This document shows, in pieces, positions 36,325-45,214 of a stretch of DNA of 64,000 nucleotides. The first letter of the stretch is position 1; the number at the start of each line of letters is the position of its first letter. Source of the stretch: Mycobacterium colombiense (lineage in GTDB: Bacteria; Actinomycetota; Actinomycetes; Mycobacteriales; Mycobacteriaceae). The notes under the pieces are model-generated. The model had not been told where the DNA came from, ran no database searches, and worked only from the letters and a program-made list of their open reading frames with translations. The stretch lies in contig NZ_MBEI01000017.1 in the NCBI RefSeq assembly GCF_001953985.1, forward strand, positions 62,001 through 126,000. The letters run 5' to 3'. Position numbers and translations under genes: made by a program.

Positions 36325-37020
36325 ATGGTCAACATCAAGGGGTCGACGGTGGTGGTCACCGGTGGACAACGCGGGCTTGGCAAGGCCATCGTGGCGGAGT
36401 TGCTAGAACGCGGCGCGGCCAAGGTCTACGCCACGGCCCGAGCGCCGCAGCCCAGTCCGGACCCGCGCGTGGTGAGCGTCGAGTTGGAGGTTACCGAAGC
36501 GGATTCGGTTGCCGCGCTGGCGGCCAGGGCATCAGACGCCGACATCGTCATCAACAACGCCGGTGTGCTCGGCGCCCGGAGCCTGCTCTCCAGCGACATC
36601 GACGAGGTGCGGGCGGTCTTCGAGACGAACTACTTCGGCGCGCTGCGCGTGGCCAAGGCGTTCGCCCCGATCCTGGCCGACAACGGCGGTGGCGCACTGG
36701 TCGACATCGCCTCGATCCTGTCCTGGATGCCGGGATCCGGCGGGTATGGCGACTCCAAGGCCGCACTCTGGTCGACGACGAACTCGCTGCGCCTCGAGCT
36801 CGAGAAGCAGGGCACCCTGGTGGTCGCCGCGCACCTCAGCTTCACCGACACCGAGATGACCTCCGGCTTCGACGCACCGAAGAACGACCCGCGCCAGGTG
36901 GCGCGCGCGATCGTGGACGGCATCGAGGCGGATGACACCGAGGTGCTGGCCGACGACGACACCCGCTACGTCAAGGCGGCGCTGTCCGGGCCGATCGAGG
37001 CACTGCCCCGGATGGGGTGA
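36325..37020 (+). CDS. SDR-family oxidoreductase
   Basis: A 231-residue SDR with TGGQRGLG, NNAG, catalytic Ser in DIASILSW and Tyr/Lys in YGDSK. It is short compared with classical SDRs and resembles the NAD(P)-binding subgroup often found beside CGNR or TetR regulators. ATG 36325 follows AAAGGAGCGGG. It is divergent from the CGNR regulator and 77 bp before an SRPBCC gene, with which it may be co-transcribed. The substrate is unknown. Confidence 0.87.
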   Translation: MVNIKGSTVVVTGGQRGLGKAIVAELLERGAAKVYATARAPQPSPDPRVVSVELEVTEADSVAALAARASDADIVINNAGVLGARSLLSSDIDEVRAVFETNYFGALRVAKAFAPILADNGGGALVDIASILSWMPGSGGYGDSKAALWSTTNSLRLELEKQGTLVVAAHLSFTDTEMTSGFDAPKNDPRQVARAIVDGIEADDTEVLADDDTRYVKAALSGPIEALPRMG

Positions 37021-37097
37021 ACGGCTTGAAGGTCTGTCCGAAGGCAGAGCCCAAAGTCACCGGCGCATCGACCGGCCCGGCGTGTTTGGATAGCACC

Positions 37098-37556
37098 ATG
37101 TCCGATACGGAACTCGATCGCATCGTGAGCGCCACCCGCGTGATGTCGGCCAACGCCGCCCGGATTTTCGAGCTGATCGCCGACCCGTCGCGCCAGCCGA
37201 GCTGGGACGGCAACAACAACCTGGCGTCGGCCGCCGCCGGCCAGCGCGTTCATCGGGTCGGCGACGTGTTCAAGACCACGCTGACCAACGGTGCGGTGCG
37301 GGAGAACCATGTCACCGAGTTCGTCGAAGGCAGCAAGATCGCTTGGCGCCCAGCCGAACCCAACAAGCAGCCGCCGGGCCACCTGTGGCGCTGGGAGCTC
37401 AGCCCGGTCAACGCCGAGCTCACCACGGTGACCCACACCTACGACTGGACGGAGCTGGCCGACGCCACCCGCCTCGAGCGGGCGCGTGCGACGACGGCCG
37501 ACATGTTGCGCGAGTCGATGGACCGGCTCGCCCTGCTCGCGCAGTCGTCGGACTAA
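37098..37556 (+). CDS. SRPBCC-family protein
   Basis: A 152-residue helix-grip protein: SANAARIFELIADPSRQPSWDG at the start, HVTEFVEGSKIAWRPAEP in the middle and LWRWELSPVNAELTTVTHTYDW near the end are the family landmarks. It probably binds a hydrophobic ligand. ATG 37098 gives the usual length. It follows the SDR on the same strand and converges with a methyltransferase gene 22 bp away. Confidence 0.85.
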   Translation: MSDTELDRIVSATRVMSANAARIFELIADPSRQPSWDGNNNLASAAAGQRVHRVGDVFKTTLTNGAVRENHVTEFVEGSKIAWRPAEPNKQPPGHLWRWELSPVNAELTTVTHTYDWTELADATRLERARATTADMLRESMDRLALLAQSSD

Positions 37557-37578
37557 GGTCCGGCGCCGGGCCGACGGC

Positions 37579-38325
37579 TCAGCCCTTCTTGGCGCGCACC
37601 CACTGGAGCGTGCCTACGTTCTTCACTCGCACGCTGGCAAAACCGTTGTCCTCCAAGGCATCGCCGATTTCGTCGTCGCCGAACGCGTGCGCCCCGACAT
37701 TCGGCAGCAACTGCCAATACCGGGCCAGCCGCCCGGCCGTCGGGACCATGACGGCAAGCCTGCCGCCGGGCCGCAGCACGCGCGCGATCTCGGCGAGGGC
37801 GGCCGGCGGATCCGGCACCAATTGCAGCACCGCGGTCGATACCGCGGCATCAATAGTGCTGTCGCGCAGCGGAAGTCGTTGTGCGTCGGCCTTGATGAAG
37901 CCGACCTGCGGCCCGGCCTCGTTGCGCACGGCGCGGGCAAGCATTGGCTCGGAGATATCGACGCCGAGGCCCAGGCCCTCCGGGCCCGCGGCACGCGCCA
38001 ACGACGCGGTGACGTTGCCCGGGCCCGAGCCGACGTCCAGCGCGATACCGCCCTGCGGAACGTCCAACCACTCCAGCGGCAGTTGCCACGCGCTGATCCA
38101 GCGCCGGGAAAGCGCTTGTGCGTTGTCGTAGAGCATCGACCCGATCGGTGAGGCCCATGCCGCCTGGATCGGGCCGGTGTTCTTCTCGACGGCGCCGTCC
38201 TGGGCCGCGCCGGTGCCGAGCAGGTCGAGATAGCCTCGGCTCACGTCGGGATCGGCCGGCGGATCGATGAGCAGGTCCAGCGCTCGCCGGAGCGCGGGAG
38301 GCAGCGAGATGTGCACGTCGGTCAT
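37579..38325 (-). CDS. class I SAM-dependent methyltransferase
   Basis: A 248-residue methyltransferase with motif I DVGSGPGNVTASLARAAG, an acidic GVDIS after strand 2 and the motif AAVSTAVLQLVPDP...LRPGGRLAVMVP, like the UbiE/Methyltransf_11 type. The N-terminal 90 residues add a helical region. ATG 38325 is supported by GAAGGAG. The preceding 138 bp up to the cyclase stop hold nothing recognisable. The substrate is unknown; the pattern resembles menaquinone/ubiquinone and mycobacterial lipid methyltransferases. Confidence 0.87.
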   Translation of the reverse strand: MTDVHISLPPALRRALDLLIDPPADPDVSRGYLDLLGTGAAQDGAVEKNTGPIQAAWASPIGSMLYDNAQALSRRWISAWQLPLEWLDVPQGGIALDVGSGPGNVTASLARAAGPEGLGLGVDISEPMLARAVRNEAGPQVGFIKADAQRLPLRDSTIDAAVSTAVLQLVPDPPAALAEIARVLRPGGRLAVMVPTAGRLARYWQLLPNVGAHAFGDDEIGDALEDNGFASVRVKNVGTLQWVRAKKG

Positions 38326-38463
38326 GCGTACTCCTTCGATCAAATGCCAAGCCAGACGCCAGAAATCGAATGGAAAGCCGCGAAGCCTCGGCTCCGGTAA
38401 GTCCCCGTCCGCAGCCTACGCCGAGGCCACCGACGCCTCGACCGCTGCGAATTGTCCGCTGGG

Positions 38464-39837
38464 CTACCGGCGGACGACGGCGTGCTCGCGGACCAGGGCG
38501 TACAGCCGCCAGTAGCCGGGCACGCCCTTGAGCGCGGTCTCGCCGCGGTCGCCGAACCTATGCCGCGACCCGGTGACGATGTCGCGCAGCGTCGACGACA
38601 CCAGTACCTCGCTGGGCCCGGCGAGTGCCGCCACCCGAGCGGCGATGTGCACGGCCATGCCCGCGACGTCCGTGCCGCGCACCTCGACCTCGCCGGCGTG
38701 AATGCCCACCCGCACCTCGATGCCCAGCACGTGGACGTCGTCCACGATGGCGTCGGCGCAGGCGATCGCGGCGCTCGGGCTGCTGAACGTTGCGACGAAT
38801 CCGTCACCGGCAGTGTTGACTTCGCGGCCGCCGAAGCGCTGCAGTTCGTGGCGCACGATCCTGTCGTGATTGTCCAGCAGGTCGAGCCAGCGGTGATCGC
38901 CCAGCGCCGCGGCGCGCTCGGTGGATCCGACGATGTCGGTGAACATGATCGTGGTGAGCAGCCGCTCGGTGTCGGAGCCGCCCCGCACCCCGGTGATGAA
39001 CTCTTCGATCTCGTCGAGCATGGGCGCGGTATCGCCGACCCAGTACAGGGCGTCCTCGCCGGCCAGTTCGACGAGGTGCGATCCGGCGATGTGCTCGGCG
39101 AGGTAGTGCGCGTGCTCGACGGGGCTGAAGCCGGGGTTGTCGCGATGCAGGATCAGCGTCGGTACGGCGATGCGGGGCAGCCGGTCGCGGACATCGCCCT
39201 CCCTGACCTTGTTGATGAACGCACGGGCCATGCTGGGCGACGCGGCCCGGTTGCCGGCCATGTCCCACCACGAGCGGAACGCGGCGTCATTCGCCACGGA
39301 GGGCGCGATGATGCCGAGCATGTCGAACCCCTGCTCGACGGCGTCCGGCTCCATGCCGACCGACGTGAATCGCTCGGCGGCGTCGAGCTCGGCGCCGATG
39401 GGGTAGTCGGGACCCCGCAGCGTGCGCGCCGCGCCGTTGGCGATGACCAGGCTGGTCACTCGATCGGGGTGGTCGGCGGCGAGAACCACACCGGCCAGCG
39501 TGGTGAAACCCGGGGCGAAGACAGTGGCTCGCTCGCAACCGACCGCGTTCATCACCGCGATCGCATCCTGTGCCCACGATTCCGGCCCGAGCATGTCCAG
39601 CGAGGGAACCCGGGAGGACAGGCCGATCCCGCGCTGATCGAAGCGGATCACCCGGCAGAACGAGGCGAGCCGACGATGGAAGCGGTACATCGAGGGCTCG
39701 AGGTCGACGCAGTCGATCGGGATCAGCGGGCCCGGCAGCATGAGCAGGTCCATCGGTCCATCGCCGAAGACCTGATAGGCGATGTCGATCTCGCCGCAAC
39801 TGGCGTACCGGGTCCGCGGAGCAGAACTCCCAGCCAC
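38464..39837 (-). CDS. LipJ-like alpha/beta-hydrolase - adenylate cyclase fusion
   Basis: A 457-residue protein with an alpha/beta-hydrolase domain (about 1-285) and a class III cyclase domain (about 295-455), the same arrangement as M. tuberculosis Rv1900c (LipJ). The cyclase keeps FTDIVGST (299-306; Asp301) and Asp345 in NTAGDGF, but the substrate-specifying lysine is Asn341, as I recall for Rv1900c, and VHIAAR replaces the VNxAAR motif. The hydrolase nucleophile elbow reads APGFT (108-112), so the usual Ser is missing and the domain may only sense a ligand. GTG 39837 lies 9 bp after the TetR gene on the same strand, so they form an operon. Confidence 0.87.
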   Translation of the reverse strand: MAGSSAPRTRYASCGEIDIAYQVFGDGPMDLLMLPGPLIPIDCVDLEPSMYRFHRRLASFCRVIRFDQRGIGLSSRVPSLDMLGPESWAQDAIAVMNAVGCERATVFAPGFTTLAGVVLAADHPDRVTSLVIANGAARTLRGPDYPIGAELDAAERFTSVGMEPDAVEQGFDMLGIIAPSVANDAAFRSWWDMAGNRAASPSMARAFINKVREGDVRDRLPRIAVPTLILHRDNPGFSPVEHAHYLAEHIAGSHLVELAGEDALYWVGDTAPMLDEIEEFITGVRGGSDTERLLTTIMFTDIVGSTERAAALGDHRWLDLLDNHDRIVRHELQRFGGREVNTAGDGFVATFSSPSAAIACADAIVDDVHVLGIEVRVGIHAGEVEVRGTDVAGMAVHIAARVAALAGPSEVLVSSTLRDIVTGSRHRFGDRGETALKGVPGYWRLYALVREHAVVRR

Positions 39838-39846
39838 GGCTCAAGG

Positions 39847-40488
39847 CTAATCCAGGGTGCCGACAATTCGAGGCCCGTTACTGGGCCTGCCGATGATCGG
39901 AACCAGATAGCGCGCGGCGTACTCGCGCACCGCGGCCGGGTCGGAGGTGTCGAGCCGGTCGGTGGGAAAGACGATGATGCCGAGGGCGACGCGAAGCAGG
40001 ATGTCGGCGATGTTGTCCAGGTCGGGCTCGGCCAGGTCGGCGCCGCACCGCCGAAGGGTATGGGCGATGCCGTCGGCGAACTGGCGAATCGGGAAGGCCT
40101 GCGACCGGGAGAACATGCCGAACAGCTCGGGTTCGCTTTCGGCGATCCGCGAATACAGCGGCGAGTCCTGCACCAGGCGCACCCCGAGCGCGAACGCCTC
40201 GATCACCGCCTGTTGCGGGTCGCAGCCCGTCGTCGCGCGGTCCAGGGTGCTGAAGAAGAGCCCGGCCTCGCGGCGCACCACGTGGGCGAACAGATTCTCT
40301 TTGGTCGGAAACCGACGGTAGATGGTGCTGCGGCTGACCCCGGCCCGGGCGGCGACGTCGTCGATGTTGGCGCGGCGCACGCCGTAAGTCTCGAACACGC
40401 TGCGGGCGGTGTCCAAGATCGTGCGATCGATATCGGTGAGCGCATCGGCGCTGGCAGAGCCCGGTTCGGACTGCATGATTGGCGGCAT
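39847..40488 (-). CDS. TetR-family transcriptional regulator
   Basis: A 213-residue TetR protein with helix-turn-helix ANIDDVAARAGVSRSTIYRRFPTKENLF. The C-terminal domain is of the common helical type. ATG 40488 is used, with ATG 40476 as alternative. It is upstream of the LipJ-like gene in the same operon and divergent from the MpaB-type oxygenase, with a near-perfect operator-like palindrome at 40580-40597 in between. The ligand is unknown. Confidence 0.9.
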   Translation of the reverse strand: MPPIMQSEPGSASADALTDIDRTILDTARSVFETYGVRRANIDDVAARAGVSRSTIYRRFPTKENLFAHVVRREAGLFFSTLDRATTGCDPQQAVIEAFALGVRLVQDSPLYSRIAESEPELFGMFSRSQAFPIRQFADGIAHTLRRCGADLAEPDLDNIADILLRVALGIIVFPTDRLDTSDPAAVREYAARYLVPIIGRPSNGPRIVGTLD

Positions 40489-40579
40489 CGTATCAATTCC
40501 TCGGCGGGGTCACTGCCGACGTTTCGGGCGCTCGGGACCCGGGATGTGCAACGGCGGCGTCCGATTGCTAGGCTATGAA

Positions 40580-40597
40580 ACAAAGATACGTCTTTGT
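40580..40597. promoter_or_regulatory. candidate TetR operator
   Basis: ACAAAGATACGTCTTTGT is an 18-bp near-palindrome with perfect 7-bp arms and a 4-bp centre. It sits between the divergent TetR gene and the oxygenase gene, about 60-80 bp upstream of the oxygenase start. It excludes the upstream ATG at 40575 as a realistic start. Confidence 0.65.
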
Positions 40598-40658
40598 GTC
40601 ATTGATTCACAATGTTCGGCGGGACGCCGGCTCCGCCCGGTGCGACGAGGAGGTGGGC

Positions 40659-41618
40659 ATGACCGCCCAGAACGACGAGTTGACCGCGCCGAACGCCGGG
40701 TCGCGGTTCGACACCGGCGTTCGCGAAGCGATGCCCATGCCCATCGACGACGACGTTGCCGAGGACGCACCGCGGCTGGGTCCGGACTCGTTGATCTGGA
40801 AGTTTTACGGGGACAACCGGACTCAGCTCTTCGGATTCCAGCGCACCGCAGGGGTGGAGAACTGCATCGAACAGCTCGCCCAGGGCGTGCTGGACCACTC
40901 CGTCATCTTCAGCGACACACTCGGCCGGGCCAAGCGGACCGCGCCGCCCTTGATGAACACCGTCTACTCCGACGAGCCGCACGAGTGGGGCCGCAAGGTG
41001 CGCGACTTCCACAAGACGATCAAGGGCACCATCAGCGACGGCTCGAGGTATCACGCGCTGAATCCGGAGCTGTTCTACTGGGCGCACGCCAGCTTCGTCG
41101 ACCAGGTCATCTACAACGCCGACACGTTCATCCGCAGGCTGTCGCACGCGGAGAAGGAACAGATCTTCAACGAGGGCAAGCTCTGGTACAGCCTCTACGG
41201 CGTCAGCGACCGCGGACAACCGCAGACCTACGACGACTTCCTGGCCTACTGGGACGAGATGCTCGACCGGTTCGTTCCGCACAAGACCGTGCTCTACGGC
41301 ACCGGCTACATCCGCAAGGGCATCCCCGGACCGCGCCGGATTCCCAAGCCGGTGTGGAAGATCTTGTCGGCGCCCCTGAACGCCTACACCCGGCTGGTCG
41401 TGGTCGGCACGCTGCCACCTCAGATGCGCGAGGTGTGCCAGCTGCAGTGGGACGCCAAGAAGGAGAAGCGCTTTCAGCGCGTCGCCGCGGCCATCCGGGC
41501 GCTCAACCCGCTGCTCAACCGGCTGCCCGTCCGGGTGCTCTACACGAGCTGGGCGGCCGCGGCGTGGCAGCGCGCCGGCGTCGACCCGCGCCCGCTGCAC
41601 AACAAACCGGCCGCGTAA
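40659..41618 (+). CDS. oxygenase MpaB-family protein (DUF2236)
   Basis: A 319-residue protein with the DUF2236 pattern: a region around RAKRTAPPLMNTVYSDEP, the HALNPELFYWAHASFVDQVIYN block with conserved histidines, and GKLWYSLYGVSD. Fungal MpaB cleaves a prenyl chain in mycophenolic acid synthesis, and latex-clearing enzymes share the fold with a haem ligand, so an oxidative cleavage role is plausible. ATG 40659 is preferred because the upstream frame runs through the operator. It is divergent from TetR and likely repressed by it. Confidence 0.85.
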   Translation: MTAQNDELTAPNAGSRFDTGVREAMPMPIDDDVAEDAPRLGPDSLIWKFYGDNRTQLFGFQRTAGVENCIEQLAQGVLDHSVIFSDTLGRAKRTAPPLMNTVYSDEPHEWGRKVRDFHKTIKGTISDGSRYHALNPELFYWAHASFVDQVIYNADTFIRRLSHAEKEQIFNEGKLWYSLYGVSDRGQPQTYDDFLAYWDEMLDRFVPHKTVLYGTGYIRKGIPGPRRIPKPVWKILSAPLNAYTRLVVVGTLPPQMREVCQLQWDAKKEKRFQRVAAAIRALNPLLNRLPVRVLYTSWAAAAWQRAGVDPRPLHNKPAA

Positions 41619-41767
41619 CGGATTCTTCGGCGCCCGCGTTTGTCGTGACACCGCGCGGGCGCATAGGGCATCGTGGTTAGCCGGCTCCGCATTGGGGCAT
41701 TCCGCTCTGTCGGCCGAGTGGCCGGCCGAGCGAGCCGATGGCAGGGCAACCCCGAAGGAGAACCGCG

Positions 41768-42532
41768 ATGCAGATGACCGGCAATACCGTTCTGGTCACC
41801 GGTGGCGGCAGTGGCATCGGCCGCGGCCTGGCCGAGTCTTTCCACCGCCTGGGCAACCAGGTGATCATCGCCGCCCGGCGCAGCGACCATCTGCGCGCCG
41901 TGGCCGAGGCCAACCCGGGCATGCAGACCTTGTCACTCGATCAAGGCGACCCCGCCGATATCCGGCGATTCGCCACCAAGCTGACCGACCACTATCCGGA
42001 CCTCAACGTGCTGGTCAACAACGCCGGGATTCAGCGGGTCGAGGACCTGACCGGCAGCAACGTCGGCCTGGCCGAACAGAGCATCGCCATCAATCTGCTG
42101 GGTCCCATCCGGCTGACCTCGGCCCTGCTGCCGGCGCTGCTGCGCAAGCGGCACGCCACGATCCTCAACGTCACGTCCGGGCTCGCCTTCATGCCCAGCG
42201 CGCTCACCCCGACCTACTGCGCCGCCAAGGCGGCGCTGCACTCCTACACCGAGTCGCTGCGGTTCCAGCTGCGCGACACCTCAGTGCAGGTTATCGAGAT
42301 CATTCCGCCGCACGTGCAGACCGCGCTGCAGGGCGAGCGGGGATTCGACCCCCGGGCGATGCCGCTGGACGACTACATCACCGAGACGATGACGCTGCTG
42401 CAGACGCAGCCGGACGCCAAGGAGATCGTGGTGGAGCGCGTCAAGATGTTCCGGTACGCCGAGCGTGACGGCACCTATGAGGACATCTATCCGCGTTTCA
42501 ACGAGGCGATCACCACCCTGCTCGGCAGTTAG
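41768..42532 (+). CDS. SDR-family oxidoreductase (DltE-like)
   Basis: A 254-residue SDR with TGGGSGIG, NNAGIQR, catalytic Ser in NVTSGLAF and Tyr/Lys in YCAAK. The AARR after strand 2 favours NADP(H). The NNAGIQ pattern and the IIPPHVQT segment resemble the DltE subgroup of short dehydrogenases. ATG 41768 follows GAAGGAGAACC. It is 149 bp from the oxygenase stop and may belong to the same regulon. The following 157 bp show no gene. Confidence 0.86.
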   Translation: MQMTGNTVLVTGGGSGIGRGLAESFHRLGNQVIIAARRSDHLRAVAEANPGMQTLSLDQGDPADIRRFATKLTDHYPDLNVLVNNAGIQRVEDLTGSNVGLAEQSIAINLLGPIRLTSALLPALLRKRHATILNVTSGLAFMPSALTPTYCAAKAALHSYTESLRFQLRDTSVQVIEIIPPHVQTALQGERGFDPRAMPLDDYITETMTLLQTQPDAKEIVVERVKMFRYAERDGTYEDIYPRFNEAITTLLGS

Positions 42533-42689
42533 GCCACCGCCGGCTACTTCCGCGAACCGGCATGACGCTGAACACCACGTGCACGCCGATGAAACTCCTT
42601 GTGAAATAAGGCGATAAAGCGATACGACGACGTGAGTTGAGGCCCGCCGTCCTTGGCGTAGCGGTCCACGATGGGACAGGATCGAGGAC

Positions 42690-43793
42690 ATGGCCGAAGT
42701 CGACTTCTCGTTGTTGGACGTCCCGCGCGCGGCACCGGTCGAGGATGCCGAGGCCTATCTGCGTGCGGCGATCGCCTGGCACTTCGGCGACGACACCGGG
42801 TCGCCGTTCTGGCTGCGGACCGCCGGCGCACTGGACTTCAACCCGTTGACCGACGTCAACACCTTTGCCGATCTGCGGTTGTTTCCCAACCTGGTCAACG
42901 AATTGCGCAGCGTCCCAGTGGAGGATCTCATTCCGCGCGGTTACCTGGCCCAGGGAGCTGTTCCGCCGGTGCCCCAGATCTTCGAATCCGGCGGCACCAC
43001 CGGCGCCCCGAAACGCACTGCGCAGCTACCGGATTGGGTCGCGCAGGTCACCGAGTGGCAAACCGAGGACTTCGCCACCGGCGGCTTCCGGCAGGGCCAG
43101 GGTTTTCTCTGCCTGATGCCGAGCGGGCCGCACGGCGTCGGCTACTTCTCCCGGTTGGTGTCGCAGCGCCTCGGCGCCGCCTTCCACGCGATCGACATCG
43201 ATCCGCGCTGGGTCAAAAAGATCGCCGCTCGCCGCGCCGCCGCCGACGTGGCGGCCTACGTCGACCATGTCGTCGAGCAGGCCGTGTTCGTGTTCCAGAC
43301 ACAGAACGTCGCCAACCTGCACACCACCCCGCCGCTGCTGGAGGCCATGGCCCGCGACGATCGGGTGGTAGACCTGATCAACGACAAGATTCGCTACCTG
43401 CTGCTCAGCGGCGCGCACGTGGATGCCGACACCCTCGACCTGCTGCGCGGCATCTTCCCCGCGACCACGATCACCATGGCGTTCGGCAGCACCATGGTGC
43501 TGTCGCAGGCGGTCACCCGAACCGTCGCCGGCGACACATTCGTCTTCGACCCGCGCAGCCCCTACGTGGTGTTCTGGGTGGTGGATCCCGATACCGGGGA
43601 GCGGGTGGCGTACGGGCAGCAAGGCCAGGTGGTGATGAACCACGTCAGCAAGGGCATGTTCATACCGAACAACCTCGAGCGCGACCTCGCGATCAGGATG
43701 CCCGGACCGGCGGGCGAACTGAGCGACTCGGTCAGCGAGGTGCGGCCGGTGTCCACCTTCGAGGGTGAGGCCGTCATCGAAGGCGTGTACTGA
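42690..43793 (+). CDS. short ANL-type adenylating enzyme (EhpF/LuxE/PaaK-like)
   Basis: A 367-residue protein with an ATP-binding loop SGGTTGAPKR (about 100-109) like the SGTTG loop of acyl-CoA synthetases, and a later YLLLSGAHVD...MAFGSTM segment similar to the adenylate-binding region. It lacks the usual C-terminal swinging domain of about 120 residues. The size fits LuxE-type acyl-protein synthetases and the phenazine enzyme EhpF, yet I see no C-terminal cysteine like that of LuxE. It would activate a carboxylic acid as acyl-AMP. The aldehyde dehydrogenase gene begins 2 bp downstream, so the acid is probably reduced to an aldehyde. Confidence 0.75.
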   Translation: MAEVDFSLLDVPRAAPVEDAEAYLRAAIAWHFGDDTGSPFWLRTAGALDFNPLTDVNTFADLRLFPNLVNELRSVPVEDLIPRGYLAQGAVPPVPQIFESGGTTGAPKRTAQLPDWVAQVTEWQTEDFATGGFRQGQGFLCLMPSGPHGVGYFSRLVSQRLGAAFHAIDIDPRWVKKIAARRAAADVAAYVDHVVEQAVFVFQTQNVANLHTTPPLLEAMARDDRVVDLINDKIRYLLLSGAHVDADTLDLLRGIFPATTITMAFGSTMVLSQAVTRTVAGDTFVFDPRSPYVVFWVVDPDTGERVAYGQQGQVVMNHVSKGMFIPNNLERDLAIRMPGPAGELSDSVSEVRPVSTFEGEAVIEGVY

Positions 43794-43795
43794 GC

Positions 43796-45193
43796 GTGGC
43801 AGGTGAAAGTATCGGCGCCGCAACGGGTTTGGTAGCGCTGGACGCGCTCGGCGCAGAGGGTGAATACCGGACCCGCAACCGCGAGGTGATCACCACGACC
43901 GCGGGCGTCGCCGTCGCGGAGCTGAGCCTGGTTCCGCCGCTGTACGTTTCGCGCACCCTCGGGGCGCAGCGCAAGGCCGCACCGCTGCCGCTCGCCCAGC
44001 GCGCGGCCGCGCTGGCCCGGGCCGCCGACATCTTCAGCAGCGGCGTGATCGCCGGACTGGATTTCGAGGCCTACGTCTGGTTGGCCGGCCGGATCTCGGG
44101 CATGCCGATCGCCGTCACCCGCGCCGGGGCGCGCGGTGTGGCCGACGCGGTCGCCGCCGCGTTCGATGCGGTGCGGCCGGCGCAGCCGGTGGGGGCGGCG
44201 CTGGACTGGCGCGACGAGCGCACCCGCGCGGGCGGCGCGCTGTGGGTGCGCCGGGGGGAGGTGTTCGCGGTGCATGCGGCCGGAAACGGCCCCGGCGTTC
44301 ATGGGCTCTGGCCCCAGGCGCTGGCGCTGGGCTACCGCGTCGCGGTGCGCCCATCGCGGCGCGAACCGCTGACGGCGCATCGGCTGGTGTGCGCGCTGCG
44401 GCAGGCCGGGTTTCGCCCCGAGGACGCCGCCTATCTTCCCACCGACCATGCCGGGGCCGACGAAATCATCCGGTCCGCCGACCTGGCCATGGTGTACGGC
44501 GGCCAGGACGTGGTCGACAAGTACGCCGCCGATCCGGCGGTGATCGTGAACGGGCCGGGACGCACCAAGATCGTGATCACCGCCGACCGTGACTGGCATG
44601 ACTATCTCGACGTCATCGTCGACTCGATCGCCAAGCACGGCGGCATGGCGTGCGTCAACACCACCGCGGTGCTCTACGAGGGCGATCCGACTGGTCTGGC
44701 CCGGGCGATCGCCGAACGATTGGCGGCCATCGAGCCACTGCCCACCGATGACGAGCGGGCGAATTTGCCCACCCAGCCCGTCGAGAAGGCGCGCGCCCTG
44801 GCGAAGTTGCTGGCGGCCAAGGCCGCCCGGTCCACCCCGCTGCTCGGCGCCGATCAGGTGGTCGCCGATCTCGGGGAGGGCTATGCCGCGCTGCGCCCCG
44901 CCGTCCATCTGCTGGCCGAACCCGACGTCGACACGCTCAACCTCGAGCTGCCCTTCCCGTGTGTGTGGGTGTCGGCCTGGACGCGCGAGGCCGGGGTGCG
45001 GCCGTTGCGGCATTCGCTCGTCGTCACCGCGATCACCGGCGACGAGACCCTGATCGACGATCTGGTCGCCGAGCCGACCGTCGGCAACGTCTACTGCGGG
45101 CACCATCCGACGTGGTTGCACGCGCCGCACATTCCGCACGACGGATTCCTGGCCGACGCCCTGATGCGCAACAAGGGCTTCGTCAGGGATTAG
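43796..45193 (+). CDS. aldehyde dehydrogenase-superfamily reductase (LuxC/acyl-reductase-like)
   Basis: A 465-residue member of the ALDH fold. The cofactor domain is recognisable, and the catalytic cysteine is Cys286 in HGGMACVNTT, comparable to the GQxC motif of acylating aldehyde dehydrogenases and of LuxC. It should take an activated acyl group and reduce it to the aldehyde with NADPH, or run in reverse. It follows the adenylating enzyme by 2 bp, making a two-gene acid-to-aldehyde module. Which acid is reduced is unknown. GTG 43796 is used. Confidence 0.8.
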   Translation: MAGESIGAATGLVALDALGAEGEYRTRNREVITTTAGVAVAELSLVPPLYVSRTLGAQRKAAPLPLAQRAAALARAADIFSSGVIAGLDFEAYVWLAGRISGMPIAVTRAGARGVADAVAAAFDAVRPAQPVGAALDWRDERTRAGGALWVRRGEVFAVHAAGNGPGVHGLWPQALALGYRVAVRPSRREPLTAHRLVCALRQAGFRPEDAAYLPTDHAGADEIIRSADLAMVYGGQDVVDKYAADPAVIVNGPGRTKIVITADRDWHDYLDVIVDSIAKHGGMACVNTTAVLYEGDPTGLARAIAERLAAIEPLPTDDERANLPTQPVEKARALAKLLAAKAARSTPLLGADQVVADLGEGYAALRPAVHLLAEPDVDTLNLELPFPCVWVSAWTREAGVRPLRHSLVVTAITGDETLIDDLVAEPTVGNVYCGHHPTWLHAPHIPHDGFLADALMRNKGFVRD

Positions 45194-45214
45194 CCAGGAA
45201 TCCCGGTCGGGCCG

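Noticed and set aside
40575..40658. N-terminal extension of the MpaB-type oxygenase from ATG 40575
   Set aside because: It would translate across the operator-like palindrome; ATG 40659 gives a better protein.
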